Assembly (NCBI RefSeq): GCF_014841215.1
Contig: NZ_JACYTR010000004.1
Coordinates: forward strand, 126,494-189,830
DNA length: 63,337 nt
Origin: Pseudomarimonas arenosa
GTDB taxonomy: Bacteria; Pseudomonadota; Gammaproteobacteria; Xanthomonadales; Xanthomonadaceae
Direction of reading: 5' to 3'
Positions within the stretch are counted from its first letter, which is position 1. The number at the start of each line of letters is the position of its first letter. The notes beneath the pieces are model-generated. The model was not told the DNA's origin and did not search any database. It saw only the letters and a program-made list of their open reading frames with translations. The position numbers and the translations under genes were made by a program. Of this stretch, positions 47,411-57,134 are shown one piece after another.

Positions 47411-49201
47411 ATGGAACTTATCCGCAACTTCTCCATCATCGCCCACGTCGATCACGGCAAGTCGACCCTGGCTGACCGCATCATTCAGATCTGCGGGGGC
47501 CTGGCCGATCGCGAGATGGAAGCCCAGGTGCTGGATAGCAATCCGATCGAGCGCGAGCGTGGCATCACCATCAAGGCGCAGTCGGTGTCGTTGCCGTACA
47601 CCGCTCTGGATGGCAAGACCTATCAGCTCAACTTCATCGACACGCCGGGCCATGTCGATTTCAGCTACGAGGTCAGCCGCTCTCTGGCCGCCTGTGAAGG
47701 CGCCCTGTTGGTGGTCGATGCCGCTCAAGGCGTCGAAGCGCAATCGGTGGCCAATTGCTACACCGCGGTGGAGCAGGGCCTGGAAGTGGTGCCGGTGCTG
47801 AACAAGATTGACCTGCCTACGGCTGACATTGAGCGTGCCAAGGCGGAAATCGAAGCGGTGATCGGCATCGACGCCGCTGACGCCATACCGATCAGCGCCA
47901 AGACCGGGCTCAATGTGCGGGATGTGCTGGAAGCCATCGTGCACCGTATTCCGCCGCCGAAACCGCGCGACACCGATCGCCTGCAGGCCCTGATCATCGA
48001 TTCCTGGTTTGACAACTATCTTGGCGTGGTCAGCCTGGTGCGCGTCATGCAGGGTGAGATCAAGCCGGATGACAAGCTGCTGGTGATGTCGACCGGTCGA
48101 GTCCACATGGTTGACCAGGTCGGCGTATTCACTCCCAAGCGCACCCGTCGTGAGCGCTTGGGACCGGGCGACGTCGGCTGGATGACCGCTTCGATCAAGG
48201 ATGTCCATGGCGCGCCGGTGGGCGATACCCTGACCTCGGCCCAGCAACCGGCGTCCAAGCCGCTACCCGGATTCCAGGAAATGAAGCCGCGCGTGTTCGC
48301 CGGTCTGTTTCCGGTGGCGGCCGAGGATTACCCGGATTTGCGCGAGGCGCTGGAAAAGCTGCGCTTGAACGATGCTGCGCTGAGGTTTGAGCCGGAGAGT
48401 TCGGAAGCCATGGGTTTTGGATTCCGCTGCGGGTTTCTCGGCATGCTGCATATGGAGATCGTGCAGGAGCGCCTGGAGCGCGAGTACGACCTCGACCTGG
48501 TGACCACCGCGCCGACCGTGGTCTATGAGGTGGTGACCACCGAGGGTGAGGTAATCTCGCTGGACAATCCGGCCAAGCTGCCGCCTTCCAACAAGGTTGA
48601 TGAAGTTCGCGAGCCGATCATCATCGCCAACGTGCTGACACCGCCGGATTACGTCGGAAACGTGATCAAGCTGTGCGAAGAAAAGCGCGGCTCGCAGCGA
48701 GGCATTCAGTACATGGGCAGCCAGGTGCAGATCAGCTATGAGCTGCCCATGGCCGAAGTAGTGCTCGATTTCTTCGATAAGCTGAAATCGGTGAGTCGCG
48801 GCTATGCATCGCTCGACTATCACTTCGAGCGCTTTCAACCCGGCCCGTTCGTACGGGTGGATACCCTGATCAATGGTGATCGAGTCGATGCATTGTCGAT
48901 CATCACCCATCGCTCGCAGGCCGACCGTCGTGGCCGCGACATCTGCGACAAGATGCGCGAGCTGATTCCGCGACAGATGTTCGACGTGGCGATCCAGGCA
49001 GCCATCGGCTCGCAGATCATTTCTCGCTCAACCGTCAAGGCCTTGCGCAAGAACGTGCTGGCCAAATGCTATGGCGGTGACGTCAGTCGCAAGCGCAAGT
49101 TGTTGGAAAAACAGAAAGAGGGCAAGAAGCGCATGAAGCAGGTGGGCTCGGTGGAGATCCCACAGGAGGCGTTCTTGGCCGTACTGCAAGTGGACAAGTA
49201 G
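47411..49201 (+). CDS. lepA: Elongation factor 4 (LepA)
   Basis: A 596-residue GTPase that back-translocates or remodels stalled ribosomes. G1 is [16 protein letters not shown], the switch region [16 protein letters not shown]3 [14 protein letters not shown] and G4 LNKIDLP. The C-terminal LepA-specific domain is present ([40 protein letters not shown]), ending [16 protein letters not shown]. Length is exact for the family. It is followed by lepB in the usual pair. Confidence 0.98.
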   Translation: MELIRNFSIIAHVDHGKSTLADRIIQICGGLADREMEAQVLDSNPIERERGITIKAQSVSLPYTALDGKTYQLNFIDTPGHVDFSYEVSRSLAACEGALLVVDAAQGVEAQSVANCYTAVEQGLEVVPVLNKIDLPTADIERAKAEIEAVIGIDAADAIPISAKTGLNVRDVLEAIVHRIPPPKPRDTDRLQALIIDSWFDNYLGVVSLVRVMQGEIKPDDKLLVMSTGRVHMVDQVGVFTPKRTRRERLGPGDVGWMTASIKDVHGAPVGDTLTSAQQPASKPLPGFQEMKPRVFAGLFPVAAEDYPDLREALEKLRLNDAALRFEPESSEAMGFGFRCGFLGMLHMEIVQERLEREYDLDLVTTAPTVVYEVVTTEGEVISLDNPAKLPPSNKVDEVREPIIIANVLTPPDYVGNVIKLCEEKRGSQRGIQYMGSQVQISYELPMAEVVLDFFDKLKSVSRGYASLDYHFERFQPGPFVRVDTLINGDRVDALSIITHRSQADRRGRDICDKMRELIPRQMFDVAIQAAIGSQIISRSTVKALRKNVLAKCYGGDVSRKRKLLEKQKEGKKRMKQVGSVEIPQEAFLAVLQVDK

Positions 49202-49261
49202 ACCTTTTTTCATGGCGGCAGGTGCCGCTCCCCGATTGGATCGACCGCCAAGGAACCCCAA

Positions 49262-50113
49262 ATGCGATTGGATTTCGCCACCCTGCTGACGGCCTTGGCC
49301 GCTCTTACCGGCCTGATCTGGCTGGCGGACGCCATGTTCTTCGCCAAGCGGCGCGCCGAAATCGCGGCCGGCGCCGAAGTCGCCGAGCCGGTGATCGTCG
49401 AGTATGCCCGCTCGTTCTTTCCGGTGATCTTCATCGTGCTGCTGATCCGCTCGTTTCTATTCGAGCCGTTTCGCATTCCCTCCAGCTCGATGATGCCGAC
49501 CCTGCTGATCGGTGATTTCATTGCGGTCAACAAGTTCAGCTATGGCCTCAAGCTGCCGGTGCTGGACTACGAATTCCTTGACCTCGGTTCACCCGAGCGT
49601 GGCGATGTGGTGGTGTTCCGCTACCCGGGCTATACCTGTCCGGAGCAGAAGGAGCGCAGCGGTTCGCCCTGCGGTCATGCCTGGCGGCCGGTGCCGGCAC
49701 AGGACTACATCAAGCGCATCGTCGGTCTGCCGGGTGACTCGATCGCTTACCGTGGCAAGCGAATCTTCGTCAACGGTAAGCCGGTGCAAGTCGCCGAGCA
49801 GGGCCGCTACGTCGGCGTCGGCAGCGGGCGGGGAAGCACTGGGCACGAAATCTACTCCGAACAACTGGATGCCACCGAACACCTGCTGCTGGTCGACCCC
49901 TTGAGATTCGATTCGCGCGGCGAAAACGAATGGGTGGTGCCGGAAGGGCACTACTTCGTGATGGGTGATAACCGCGACAACAGCGAAGACAGCCGCTTCT
50001 GGGGCTTTGTTCCGGACCGCAATCTGGTCGGCAAGGCCTCGTTGATCTGGATGAACCTGGACCTGGATGAGATGCGGATGGATTTCACCCGGGTTGGAAC
50101 CGTCATACACTGA
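49262..50113 (+). CDS. lepB: Signal peptidase I
   Basis: A 283-residue membrane protease that removes Sec and Tat signal peptides. Two N-terminal membrane segments (about 7-27 and 52-66) precede the catalytic domain; nucleophile Ser76 is in [17 protein letters not shown] and the general base Lys151 in [34 protein letters not shown] is the conserved box E. It lies between lepA and a DUF4845 gene. Confidence 0.96.
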   Translation: MRLDFATLLTALAALTGLIWLADAMFFAKRRAEIAAGAEVAEPVIVEYARSFFPVIFIVLLIRSFLFEPFRIPSSSMMPTLLIGDFIAVNKFSYGLKLPVLDYEFLDLGSPERGDVVVFRYPGYTCPEQKERSGSPCGHAWRPVPAQDYIKRIVGLPGDSIAYRGKRIFVNGKPVQVAEQGRYVGVGSGRGSTGHEIYSEQLDATEHLLLVDPLRFDSRGENEWVVPEGHYFVMGDNRDNSEDSRFWGFVPDRNLVGKASLIWMNLDLDEMRMDFTRVGTVIH

Positions 50114-50152
50114 GGTCCATCTGACCGCTCCCAAAACCCATAGGGGACCACT

Positions 50153-50521
50153 ATGAAGCTCAAGCGCTCGCAGCAAGGAATCACTCTCCTCAGCATGGTC
50201 ATCGTCTTGGCGGTGCTAGGGTTCTTTGCCTACTGTGGCATGAAGATCTTCCCCATGTATTCGGAGTTCTCCAGCGTCAAGGACGGCATGGACGCGGTGG
50301 CCAAGGAGCCGAAAATGGCCACCGCTCCGAAGGGCCAGGTGCTGGACAAGCTGTACCGCCACTTTAGTATCTCCTACGTAAGTAGCGTCAAGCCGGATCA
50401 CATCACCATCGACACCAAGAAAGGCGCCAAGATGAGCGTCAAGTACGAAGTGCGTACGCCGTTGATGTACAACCTCGATATCGTGGGCAAGTTTGAGTAC
50501 ACCGTCGACCTCAGCGGTTGA
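50153..50521 (+). CDS. DUF4845 membrane protein
   Basis: A 122-residue protein with an N-terminal pilin-like segment (QQGITLLSMVIVLAVLGFFAY, one membrane helix) and a small periplasmic domain. Proteins of this family sit between lepB and rnc in many beta- and gammaproteobacteria, as here. Function unknown. ATG preceded by AGGGGACC. It ends 16 nt before rnc. Confidence 0.85.
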   Translation: MKLKRSQQGITLLSMVIVLAVLGFFAYCGMKIFPMYSEFSSVKDGMDAVAKEPKMATAPKGQVLDKLYRHFSISYVSSVKPDHITIDTKKGAKMSVKYEVRTPLMYNLDIVGKFEYTVDLSG

Positions 50522-50537
50522 TCGCTTAACACCGAGC

Positions 50538-51197
50538 ATGTCTCGAATTGCCCTGGGCTATCGGTTCCAACGCCCGGAAGTCCTGGAGCAGGCCCTGCGG
50601 CACCGCAGCGCAGGGCGGCGCAACAATGAGCGTTTGGAGTTCTTTGGTGATGCCCTGATCGGCGCCGTGGTGTCGGAAGCGCTGATGCAGCGTTACCCGA
50701 ATGCCGATGAAGGCGTGTTGACCCGGCTGAGATCGCAGTTGGTACGCGAGTCATCGTTGGCCGAAGTGGCCCGTGCTCTGGATCTGGGTCCACATCTGAC
50801 CCTGGGGCCGGGTGAGCTGAAGAGCGGTGGCTATCGCCGAGAGTCGATTCTGGCCGATGCGGTTGAAGCACTGGCTGCAGCGATTTATCTCGATGGCGGC
50901 TTTGCGGCCATGCGCGACGAGGTGATTCGCTGGTTGCAGCCTAACCTGGAAACGCTGTCGCCCAAGCAGGTAAAGGATGCCAAGACGCGGCTGCAGGAAT
51001 GGTTGCAGGGGCGTCAACATGCCCTGCCTGACTACCAGGTCGTGGCCGTTGCCGGTGAAGAACACGAACGGATATTTACCGCCTCATGTCAGGTCGCGGC
51101 CCTGGATATTCAGGCGGAAGGCTGCGGAGGCAGTCGGCGCGCAGCTGAGCAGGAAGCTGCCGCCAAGGTGCTACAGGAATTAGGGGAAAGTGAGTGA
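50538..51197 (+). CDS. rnc: Ribonuclease III
   Basis: A 219-residue double-strand-specific endoribonuclease for rRNA and mRNA processing. The signature is [19 protein letters not shown]; the second metal-binding helix is in [18 protein letters not shown]-terminal dsRNA-binding domain covers about 150-215 ([20 protein letters not shown]). ATG at 50538 chosen; upstream frame overlaps the DUF4845 gene. Overlaps era by GTGA. Confidence 0.96.
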   Translation: MSRIALGYRFQRPEVLEQALRHRSAGRRNNERLEFFGDALIGAVVSEALMQRYPNADEGVLTRLRSQLVRESSLAEVARALDLGPHLTLGPGELKSGGYRRESILADAVEALAAAIYLDGGFAAMRDEVIRWLQPNLETLSPKQVKDAKTRLQEWLQGRQHALPDYQVVAVAGEEHERIFTASCQVAALDIQAEGCGGSRRAAEQEAAAKVLQELGESE

Positions 51198-52135
51198 ACT
51201 CGAATCAAGGTGGCACAGGACAACCAGCCTCCGGCAAGGTCGGAAACGCCGAGTTCAAGGTCGGAACGGTGGCGGTGATCGGTCGGCCCAATGTTGGCAA
51301 GTCCAGCATCGTCAATGCCTTGGTCGGCTTTCGAGTCAGCATCGTGTCGCGTCGGCCGCAAACTACCCGACATCGTATTCTGGGCATTGCCACCAGCGAG
51401 CAGGGGCAGATCCTGTTTGCCGATACGCCAGGCTTGCACGCGGGCGGCAAACGAGCCATCAACCGCTACATGAATCGAGCCGCCAGCGGCGCCCTGTTGG
51501 GCGTTGACCTTGCCTTGCTGGTGGTCGAGGCGGGCCGCTGGCGCGAGGAAGATCAGCGCGCCCTGAATCTGGTTCGTGAATCGGGCTTGCCTTGCATTCT
51601 GGCGGTCAACAAAGTGGATCAATTCAAGCAGAAGGCCGACTTGCTGCCGCACCTGAAGGAGCTCGCCGACAAGCACGGCTTCGTCGAAATCGTGCCTATG
51701 TCGGCCACCAAACGCAGCGGACTGAGTGCGCTGCAAACAAGCTTGCTGAAGCACCTCCCTCAGGGCGAGGCGCTGTACGAAGCCGATGAAGTGACCGATC
51801 GCAGTCAGCGTTTTCTGGCCGCAGAGCTGGTCCGCGAGCAGCTGATGCGCCAGCTGGGTGATGAACTGCCATACTCAACGACCGTGGAGATCGAGCACTT
51901 CTCCGACGAAGTGGGAATGCTACGGATCTCCGCTGTGGTGTGGGTGGAGCGCGATGGCCAGAAAGCGATCGTGGTTGGTGCAGGCGGCGCGCAGGCACGC
52001 TCGATCGGCCGCGCGGCGCGTATCGCCATGGAGAAGCTGTTCGGCCGCAAGATCTTTCTGCAGATCTGGTGCAAGGTGCGTGAGAACTGGAGCGACGACG
52101 AGGCCAGCCTGAAGAAGTTTGGCTACGTCGATTGA
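51194..52135 (+). CDS. era: GTPase Era
   Basis: A 313-residue GTPase for 16S rRNA maturation and 30S assembly. G1 is [17 protein letters not shown]3 FADTPGLH and G4 LAVNKVDQ. The C-terminal KH domain (about 215-300) shows [20 protein letters not shown] and the [19 protein letters not shown] segment. Start GTG overlaps the rnc stop, the classic rnc-era coupling; a 20-residue N-terminal extension precedes the G domain. Confidence 0.97.
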   Translation: MNSNQGGTGQPASGKVGNAEFKVGTVAVIGRPNVGKSSIVNALVGFRVSIVSRRPQTTRHRILGIATSEQGQILFADTPGLHAGGKRAINRYMNRAASGALLGVDLALLVVEAGRWREEDQRALNLVRESGLPCILAVNKVDQFKQKADLLPHLKELADKHGFVEIVPMSATKRSGLSALQTSLLKHLPQGEALYEADEVTDRSQRFLAAELVREQLMRQLGDELPYSTTVEIEHFSDEVGMLRISAVVWVERDGQKAIVVGAGGAQARSIGRAARIAMEKLFGRKIFLQIWCKVRENWSDDEASLKKFGYVD

Positions 52136-52202
52136 CTGTTCGCCGGCCGGGTCGGCCGCAGCCCGTTTCTCAACAGTCTGTTAAGAGGTCGTGCGCGGCG
52201 CC

Positions 52203-52907
52203 ATGGAAGAAGAGTACCCCGCCTACGTGCTGCACGCGCGCCCGTATCGGGAAACTTCACTGCTGATTGAGTTGCTGGTGTTGGGGCTGGGGCGCGTGGG
52301 CTGCGTGGCGCGCGGCGTTCGCGGAGCGCGCGCAGCGGCACGACGCGCTGTGCTGCAGCCCTTGCAGCCTTTGCAAATCCGGCTGACTGGACGCGGTGAA
52401 CTTGCTCAACTGCAAAGTGCTGAAGCCGCTGGCCCGGCCATCAGGTTAAACGGCGATGCCTTGCTGGCCGCTTTCTATCTCAACGAACTGTTTGTTCGGC
52501 TGTTGCCTCGGGGAGAATCGCAGGACGCGCTGTTCCTGTGTTATGCGCGGTCGTTGGGTGAACTCGAGCAGGGTCTCGCCATCGCGCCGGTCATTCGGGC
52601 GGCAGAGTACGCGCTGCTGAGTTGCGGAGGATCGATGCCGCCGGTCGATGTTGATGTGTCTAATCAGCCCTTGCACCCCGAGCAGTGCTACATGTTCGAC
52701 CCGGAACGCGGAGCGATACCCTGCGAGACGCCGGGCAAAGGCAGTCTGCGCGGTGCGGCGCTGCTCGCATTGCAGAGCGGGGCGCCGCTGTCGGTGCCGG
52801 ATGCGCAGGCTCTGCGGCAGTTGATGCGGGGCTTGATCGAGGCTCAACTCGGCGGGCGGCCGCTGAACAGCTGGGGCCTGCTGGCGGGCTTGAAGCAACA
52901 CGCCTGA
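52203..52907 (+). CDS. recO: DNA repair protein RecO
   Basis: A 234-residue recombination mediator that helps RecR load RecA on SSB-coated gaps. The N-terminal OB fold is recognisable (AYVLHARPYRETSLLIELL, GRVGCVARGVRGAR). ATG at 52203 (MEEEYPAYVL) fits relatives; a GTG at 52191 is four codons upstream. The stop is 1 nt from the stop of the convergent REC-Hpt gene, leaving no room for a terminator. Confidence 0.92.
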   Translation: MEEEYPAYVLHARPYRETSLLIELLVLGLGRVGCVARGVRGARAAARRAVLQPLQPLQIRLTGRGELAQLQSAEAAGPAIRLNGDALLAAFYLNELFVRLLPRGESQDALFLCYARSLGELEQGLAIAPVIRAAEYALLSCGGSMPPVDVDVSNQPLHPEQCYMFDPERGAIPCETPGKGSLRGAALLALQSGAPLSVPDAQALRQLMRGLIEAQLGGRPLNSWGLLAGLKQHA

Positions 52908-52908
52908 G

Positions 52909-53598
52909 TCACTGTTTGGCCGGTTGGTCGATCTGCAGCAGGCTTTGCGCGGCGCTGAGCACGGCGTCCAGGGACGCCGGTTGCGGATCACTGGACCAAC
53001 GGGCGATGCTGGCGGCAAGCGCGTCGGCGCCGCAGAAGCCGCAGGCGGCGCGCAAGCGATGCAACTCCTCCCGGATGCAGGCGGTGTCTCCGCAGTCGCG
53101 CGCCGTTCTGATCCTTGCCAGCTGGGTCGGCAGTTCGTTCTGCATCATCCGGCGCAAGGCTTCGACCTGCTTGAGGTCGGCGCCGAGGCGTTTCATCGCG
53201 GTCTGATCATTCCACAGCGAAGGCGCCATGCGGTCATTCTTGAGCCAGCTGGATACCTGTGCGCGCAGTTCTCGGGCGGAAATCGGTTTGCGCCAACAGG
53301 CAGTTGCGCCCGCTGCCAGATAGGCGCGCTGCTTGTCTTCATGCCATTCGGCGCTGGTCATCCACAGCGCTGCAGTGTCACCCAGCTGGGCCAGCAGCTG
53401 CGGTAGGCGGCTCAATGCCGCGCCGTCGGCCAATTGGCAGTCGACGATGGCGGCGCAGAACGGCCTTGTGGCGGTCGCTGCCAGAGCAGCCGCCATCGAG
53501 GGGCAGACCTGACAAACCGCCAGTCCGCTCAATGCCTCGCGCATGAACTGAGCGCTCACCGGCTCGTCTTCAACGATGAGAAGATGGTGTTCCGGCAC
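52909..53598 (-). CDS. REC-Hpt hybrid phosphorelay protein
   Basis: A 229-residue two-domain signalling protein. The REC domain (1-120) has the acidic LLIVEDEPVS, phospho-acceptor Asp53 (AAIVDCQLADG), Thr81/Ser82 and Lys104 (CWRKPIS). The C-terminal Hpt domain (about 128-220) has His180 in REELHRLRAACGFCGAD. No kinase or output domain is present or nearby. It could shuttle phosphate between a hybrid kinase and another regulator. Start GTG at 53598. Confidence 0.85.
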   Translation of the reverse strand: MPEHHLLIVEDEPVSAQFMREALSGLAVCQVCPSMAAALAATATRPFCAAIVDCQLADGAALSRLPQLLAQLGDTAALWMTSAEWHEDKQRAYLAAGATACWRKPISARELRAQVSSWLKNDRMAPSLWNDQTAMKRLGADLKQVEALRRMMQNELPTQLARIRTARDCGDTACIREELHRLRAACGFCGADALAASIARWSSDPQPASLDAVLSAAQSLLQIDQPAKQ

Positions 53599-53844
53599 CC
53601 TGCACTCGCGGATGGAAGCGGGATGTCACCATGGCACACTTCTGCCGGCTGCTGAAGTACCTCCCTCCCCGGATCAAGTCCGCGGCAGGCTCTGGAGATT
53701 TTCAGCGCAAGCGGCCACGGCATAGCCAAGCCACCTTTGTCGGAAATCAAGCACGTGCGTGCTTGCGTGCCGAGCGAGCCGTTGTTGGCGCTGCTGAAAT
53801 GAGTCTCAGCAGCTTGATTCAGCTCCGGCGAGTATCCTCGTGTC
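53599..53844. other. Intergenic region with palindrome
   Basis: 246 bp between the divergent REC-Hpt and ydbH genes. Positions 53790-53813 read GCTGCTGAAATGAGTCTCAGCAGC, an imperfect palindrome sharing its core with the hairpin at 13769 and the right end of repeat copy A. A second GGCTGCTGAA at 53648 may be its opposite end. No gene is seen. Confidence 0.5.
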
Positions 53845-55902
53845 ATGAGAACCAGCTTGATGACATACGGGTTTCGATTCGCGGCCGTCTGTGCTCTGCT
53901 GGTTGGATCAGCCGATGGCGCCCTCAGTGCCGACGCCGTCGTGCAGGCTGCAGCGTCCGTGGAGGCCACGCAGGCCTCAGCTGGCCTGCGCCTATCAGTC
54001 GACCGCTGGCAGTATCAGTCCTGGCGGATCGATGGCCTGCAAGTCGAGTGGCGGCTTTCACCGCCTGAGTCGCGGGCCGAATTTCGCCTGAAGGCCGACG
54101 CCTTGTACCGCGACGATGAATCCATCGGCGGCTTCGCCTGGCGATGCATGCTCGACACGAACTCCAGCGCAGCGAATCAGCCTGGCTGCAGCGGTCCGCT
54201 GACCTGGAAAGGACGCCGCCTGGGACAGCTTGAGTACCGTCACAGCGAATCGCCCAGGCTGCAGTGGAAGGAGGGTGTCCGTCAGCTGCGGCTTGGTGTG
54301 GAGAAAGAAAGTGTCGAGCTGCAATGGCGCAGCATCGCGGTGGACCTGCTGCGTCCGATCATGGCTGAGTGGTGGCCCAGCTTGCAGTCGCTGACAGGCT
54401 CGGTCGATGGAGCGCTGCGCTGGCGTTGGCAGGAGCAGGTCGGCAGCGGCGAGCTATCGGTCAACCGGCTCAGTCTTGATGCCGAAGCCGGCAGCGTGGC
54501 CCTGGCCGACGTCACGCTGCAGGGCAGCGTCCAATGGCACGGTCTCGAAGCCGTGAAATCGATGCAATTCGAGGCTGAAATCGCCGCAGGCGAGGGCCTT
54601 TGGAACTCCCTGTACACCGCGTTCGAACCCGGCAGCCGTGTCAGACTTGCGGCGCAACCGCACCCAGGCGGCGTCTGGAAATGGCAGCTCGGCGCCGGCG
54701 ACCCATTTGGTCACCGTCTGCAACTCAGCTTGCAAAGCACTGACACCGAGGCCTGGACCCACTGGCCCTGGCAGCTCAGTCTGTCGTCGCCCGATCTGGC
54801 GTCTGCCCTGACGCGCTATCTGGAGTCTCCACTGGCTACCCTCGGTTGGCGTGACACAGCGCTTGCCGGGGCTGTGGAGCTATCGGCCAGCGGCGTCGGC
54901 GATTCGCCGCTGGCGTTCAGCGCGCGCTTTGATCAGGTCAGCCTGGCGGCCACCCAGCCGCCGGTCGAACTCGACAAGTTGCAGGGCGAGCTGCACTGGC
55001 ATTCGCGAGAGCCGGGTCTGACCAGCGAACTGCAATGGCAGGCACTTTCGACCTGGGGCCTGGCTCTGGGGCCCGGTCGGGTGCAACTGCTGACTGACGA
55101 CGGTGACTGGCGCTTGCAGGCGCCGCTGCAAATGAGTTTGCATGGCGGGCGGGTCAGCCTGTTTCCGTTCCGACTCGATCCGCTGCAACGCGACATTGAG
55201 CTGGGGCTGGTGCTGCAGTCAGTGAGTCTGGGGCCACTGAGCACCCAGTTTGGCTGGCCGGCCTTACCCGGTACGCTGTCAGCCGACCTGCCGGTCGCAC
55301 GCTACGGCCAGGACCAGCTGTCGATCGATGGCGACATTCAAGTTGGTGTGTTCAATGGTCAGGTGCGCTTGGGCCATCTGGCAATGGAGCGACCGTTTGG
55401 CGTGGCGCCGGCCTTTGCCGCCGACATCGAACTCAATGATCTTGATCTTGGCCCATTGACCTCTGCATTTGGCTTTGGCGAGATCAGTGGGCGGCTGGAC
55501 GGCAGCATTCGCGGCCTGCGCATGCTGGATTGGGCGCCGGTAGCCTTCGATGCGCGTCTGTTCAGCGACCCCGACTACAAGGGCAGGAGGCGCATCAGTC
55601 AGCGTGCGGTGCAGGATCTGTCGTCGGTCGGCGGCGGCATCATCGCTGGACTGCAACAGCAGGTGCTGAAAGTATTCGAGAGCTTTGCCTACAAGCAGTT
55701 GGGCCTGAGTTGCCGACTGGTCAACGATGTCTGTGAAATGGGCGGCGTGGAGGACGATGGCAATGGGTATGTGGTGGTCGAGGGTGCCGGACTGCCGAGG
55801 ATCACGGTCAAGGGTTTTCAGCGCCGGGTCGACTGGCCGGTCCTGCTAAAGCGCCTGCAACGAGCGGTTGAACGCGGGGTTGTCATTGGCGAGGCTGGCT
55901 GA
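53845..55902 (+). CDS. ydbH: YdbH-family intermembrane lipid transport protein
   Basis: A 685-residue envelope protein with an N-terminal signal or anchor (residues 7-26) and a long beta-rich AsmA-like body. The C-terminal part (PLTSAFGFGEISGRLDGSIRG, VAFDARLFSDPDYKGRRRISQRAVQDL, YKQLGLSCRLVNDVCEMGGV) matches the YdbH family end. E. coli YdbH forms a bridge carrying phospholipids to the outer membrane with the lipoprotein YnbE, helped by YdbL. ydbL follows here but a ynbE gene is not visible. It is shorter than E. coli YdbH (about 880). Confidence 0.85.
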   Translation: MRTSLMTYGFRFAAVCALLVGSADGALSADAVVQAAASVEATQASAGLRLSVDRWQYQSWRIDGLQVEWRLSPPESRAEFRLKADALYRDDESIGGFAWRCMLDTNSSAANQPGCSGPLTWKGRRLGQLEYRHSESPRLQWKEGVRQLRLGVEKESVELQWRSIAVDLLRPIMAEWWPSLQSLTGSVDGALRWRWQEQVGSGELSVNRLSLDAEAGSVALADVTLQGSVQWHGLEAVKSMQFEAEIAAGEGLWNSLYTAFEPGSRVRLAAQPHPGGVWKWQLGAGDPFGHRLQLSLQSTDTEAWTHWPWQLSLSSPDLASALTRYLESPLATLGWRDTALAGAVELSASGVGDSPLAFSARFDQVSLAATQPPVELDKLQGELHWHSREPGLTSELQWQALSTWGLALGPGRVQLLTDDGDWRLQAPLQMSLHGGRVSLFPFRLDPLQRDIELGLVLQSVSLGPLSTQFGWPALPGTLSADLPVARYGQDQLSIDGDIQVGVFNGQVRLGHLAMERPFGVAPAFAADIELNDLDLGPLTSAFGFGEISGRLDGSIRGLRMLDWAPVAFDARLFSDPDYKGRRRISQRAVQDLSSVGGGIIAGLQQQVLKVFESFAYKQLGLSCRLVNDVCEMGGVEDDGNGYVVVEGAGLPRITVKGFQRRVDWPVLLKRLQRAVERGVVIGEAG

Positions 55903-55967
55903 GTCCTGGCGCGGGTCTTTATTGATTCGGCAACTTCAAGTTTGAACATCCTGTTCGGCTTCAAGTC

Positions 55968-56179
55968 CTAGCAGCCGTCAGAACGCCCTGCGGCCTGACG
56001 CACGCCACGCTCGACTAGCCAATCCGCCATCTGATCGTGTTGACCCCAAACGACCGGGTCGGCTGGGCATCGAGCGCCGGATCAATCGCCACCCAATGAA
56101 CGCTGGCACCGATGTCGATGCCCGCACAATCGCGATACAGCACCCGTAATGCGCGCTTCTGCTGCTGCTTGCGGGCCAT
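55968..56179 (-). pseudogene. IS110-family transposase remnant
   Basis: Reading from ATG at 56179, MARKQQQKRALRVLYRDCAG and IDIGASVHWVAIDPALDAQP match the N-terminal RuvC-like start of IS110 transposases, with the first catalytic Asp in GIDIG. After RSFG the frame shifts: continuation in another frame gives HDQMADWLVERGVRQAAG before a stop at 55968. About 300 further residues are missing. The remnant lies in the 422-bp gap between ydbH and ydbL. The rest of the gap (55903-55967 and 56180-56324) shows nothing I recognise. Confidence 0.8.
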
Positions 56180-56324
56180 GACGTTACCCTCCAAGCCGAT
56201 GGGCTGCATTATTCAGCCGGCCAATCGAAACATCAATTGGCCAGTCAAATAATCACTCGTTCAGGTGGCTGCGCGTCTGATAGTCTCGCAGCTGAGGGTC
56301 AGTCGGCCAATCAGGGAGATCAGG

Positions 56325-56921
56325 ATGTTGCGCAAACTATTGGTTGTGGGAGTGCTGGGCCTGCTGGTGGTCGTGTCGGCCTGCGTTACGATCAATGTTT
56401 ACTTTCCCGCCGCGGAAGCGGAGCAGGCGGCGCGCGAGTTCGTCGACAAGGTGATCGGCGAGAACGCCAGCGACACACCGAAGCAGGCCCCGGCCAAGGA
56501 TGACAAGGGCGCAGCGCCCGGGCTTGGCCTGTTGTCGTTCTTCATTGCCGATGCGCATGCGCAGCAAGCTGACATCAGCTTGCGCACGCCGGCCATCCAG
56601 GCGATCCAGGATCGAATGGCTGAGCGCTTCCAATCTCAGCTTTCGGGATTGTTCGACGCCGGGGCACTGGGTTTCGGCAACGACGGGCTGATCGTGGTGC
56701 GTGATGCGGCGGCGGTGCCGCTAAAGCAGCGTGCCGGATTGAGCCAACTGGTGGCCGAGGACAATCGCGATCGCAATGCCGTGTATCGCGAAATCGCGGT
56801 GGCCAATGGACATCCGGAGTGGGAAGGGCAGATTCGCGATACCTTCGCTCGGCAGTGGATTCAAAGCGCACGCAGCGGCTGGTGGTATCAGGCGGCGGAC
56901 GGCAGCTGGAAGCAGAAGTAG
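56325..56921 (+). CDS. ydbL: YdbL-family lipoprotein (DUF1318)
   Basis: A 198-residue protein with a signal RKLLVVGVLGLLVVVSAC leading to a possible lipobox VVSAC, then VTINVYFPAAEAEQAAREF, typical of the family. The DUF1318 region covers about 80-190 (IRTPAIQAIQDRM-like segment; GLIVVRDAAAVPL, LVAEDNRDRNAVYREIA, GWWYQAADGSWKQK). E. coli YdbL is a periplasmic helper of the YdbH-YnbE bridge. ATG at 56325 has AGGGAG upstream. A hairpin follows at 56944. Confidence 0.87.
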   Translation: MLRKLLVVGVLGLLVVVSACVTINVYFPAAEAEQAAREFVDKVIGENASDTPKQAPAKDDKGAAPGLGLLSFFIADAHAQQADISLRTPAIQAIQDRMAERFQSQLSGLFDAGALGFGNDGLIVVRDAAAVPLKQRAGLSQLVAEDNRDRNAVYREIAVANGHPEWEGQIRDTFARQWIQSARSGWWYQAADGSWKQK

Positions 56922-56943
56922 CCTGCGCGGCAGGCCCGCCTTG

Positions 56944-56969
56944 GCCGAGCCTGCGGCGACAGGCTCGGC
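56944..56969 (+). terminator. Hairpin after ydbL
   Basis: A perfect 10-bp stem (GCCGAGCCTG/CAGGCTCGGC) with a CGGCGA loop, 23 nt after the stop, with no T-tract. Confidence 0.5.
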
Positions 56970-57134
56970 GAGCGGGTTGCGCCACGATCCATGCGTTCGT
57001 CGATGGATTCCAAAAATCAAGCACTTGCGCGTCTGCCTTGCGGCTTTGGCAGCGGCGGTGGTTCCTGCGCACCGTTGCCACGAAGGTGGGCAGCCTGTCG
57101 GGCCTGAATCTGCGACAATTCGCGGCCCTCACCT

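Noticed and set aside
56237-56503. Plus-strand ORF overlapping the ydbL start
   Set aside because: Out of frame with the lipoprotein gene and without any YnbE-like signal or lipobox.
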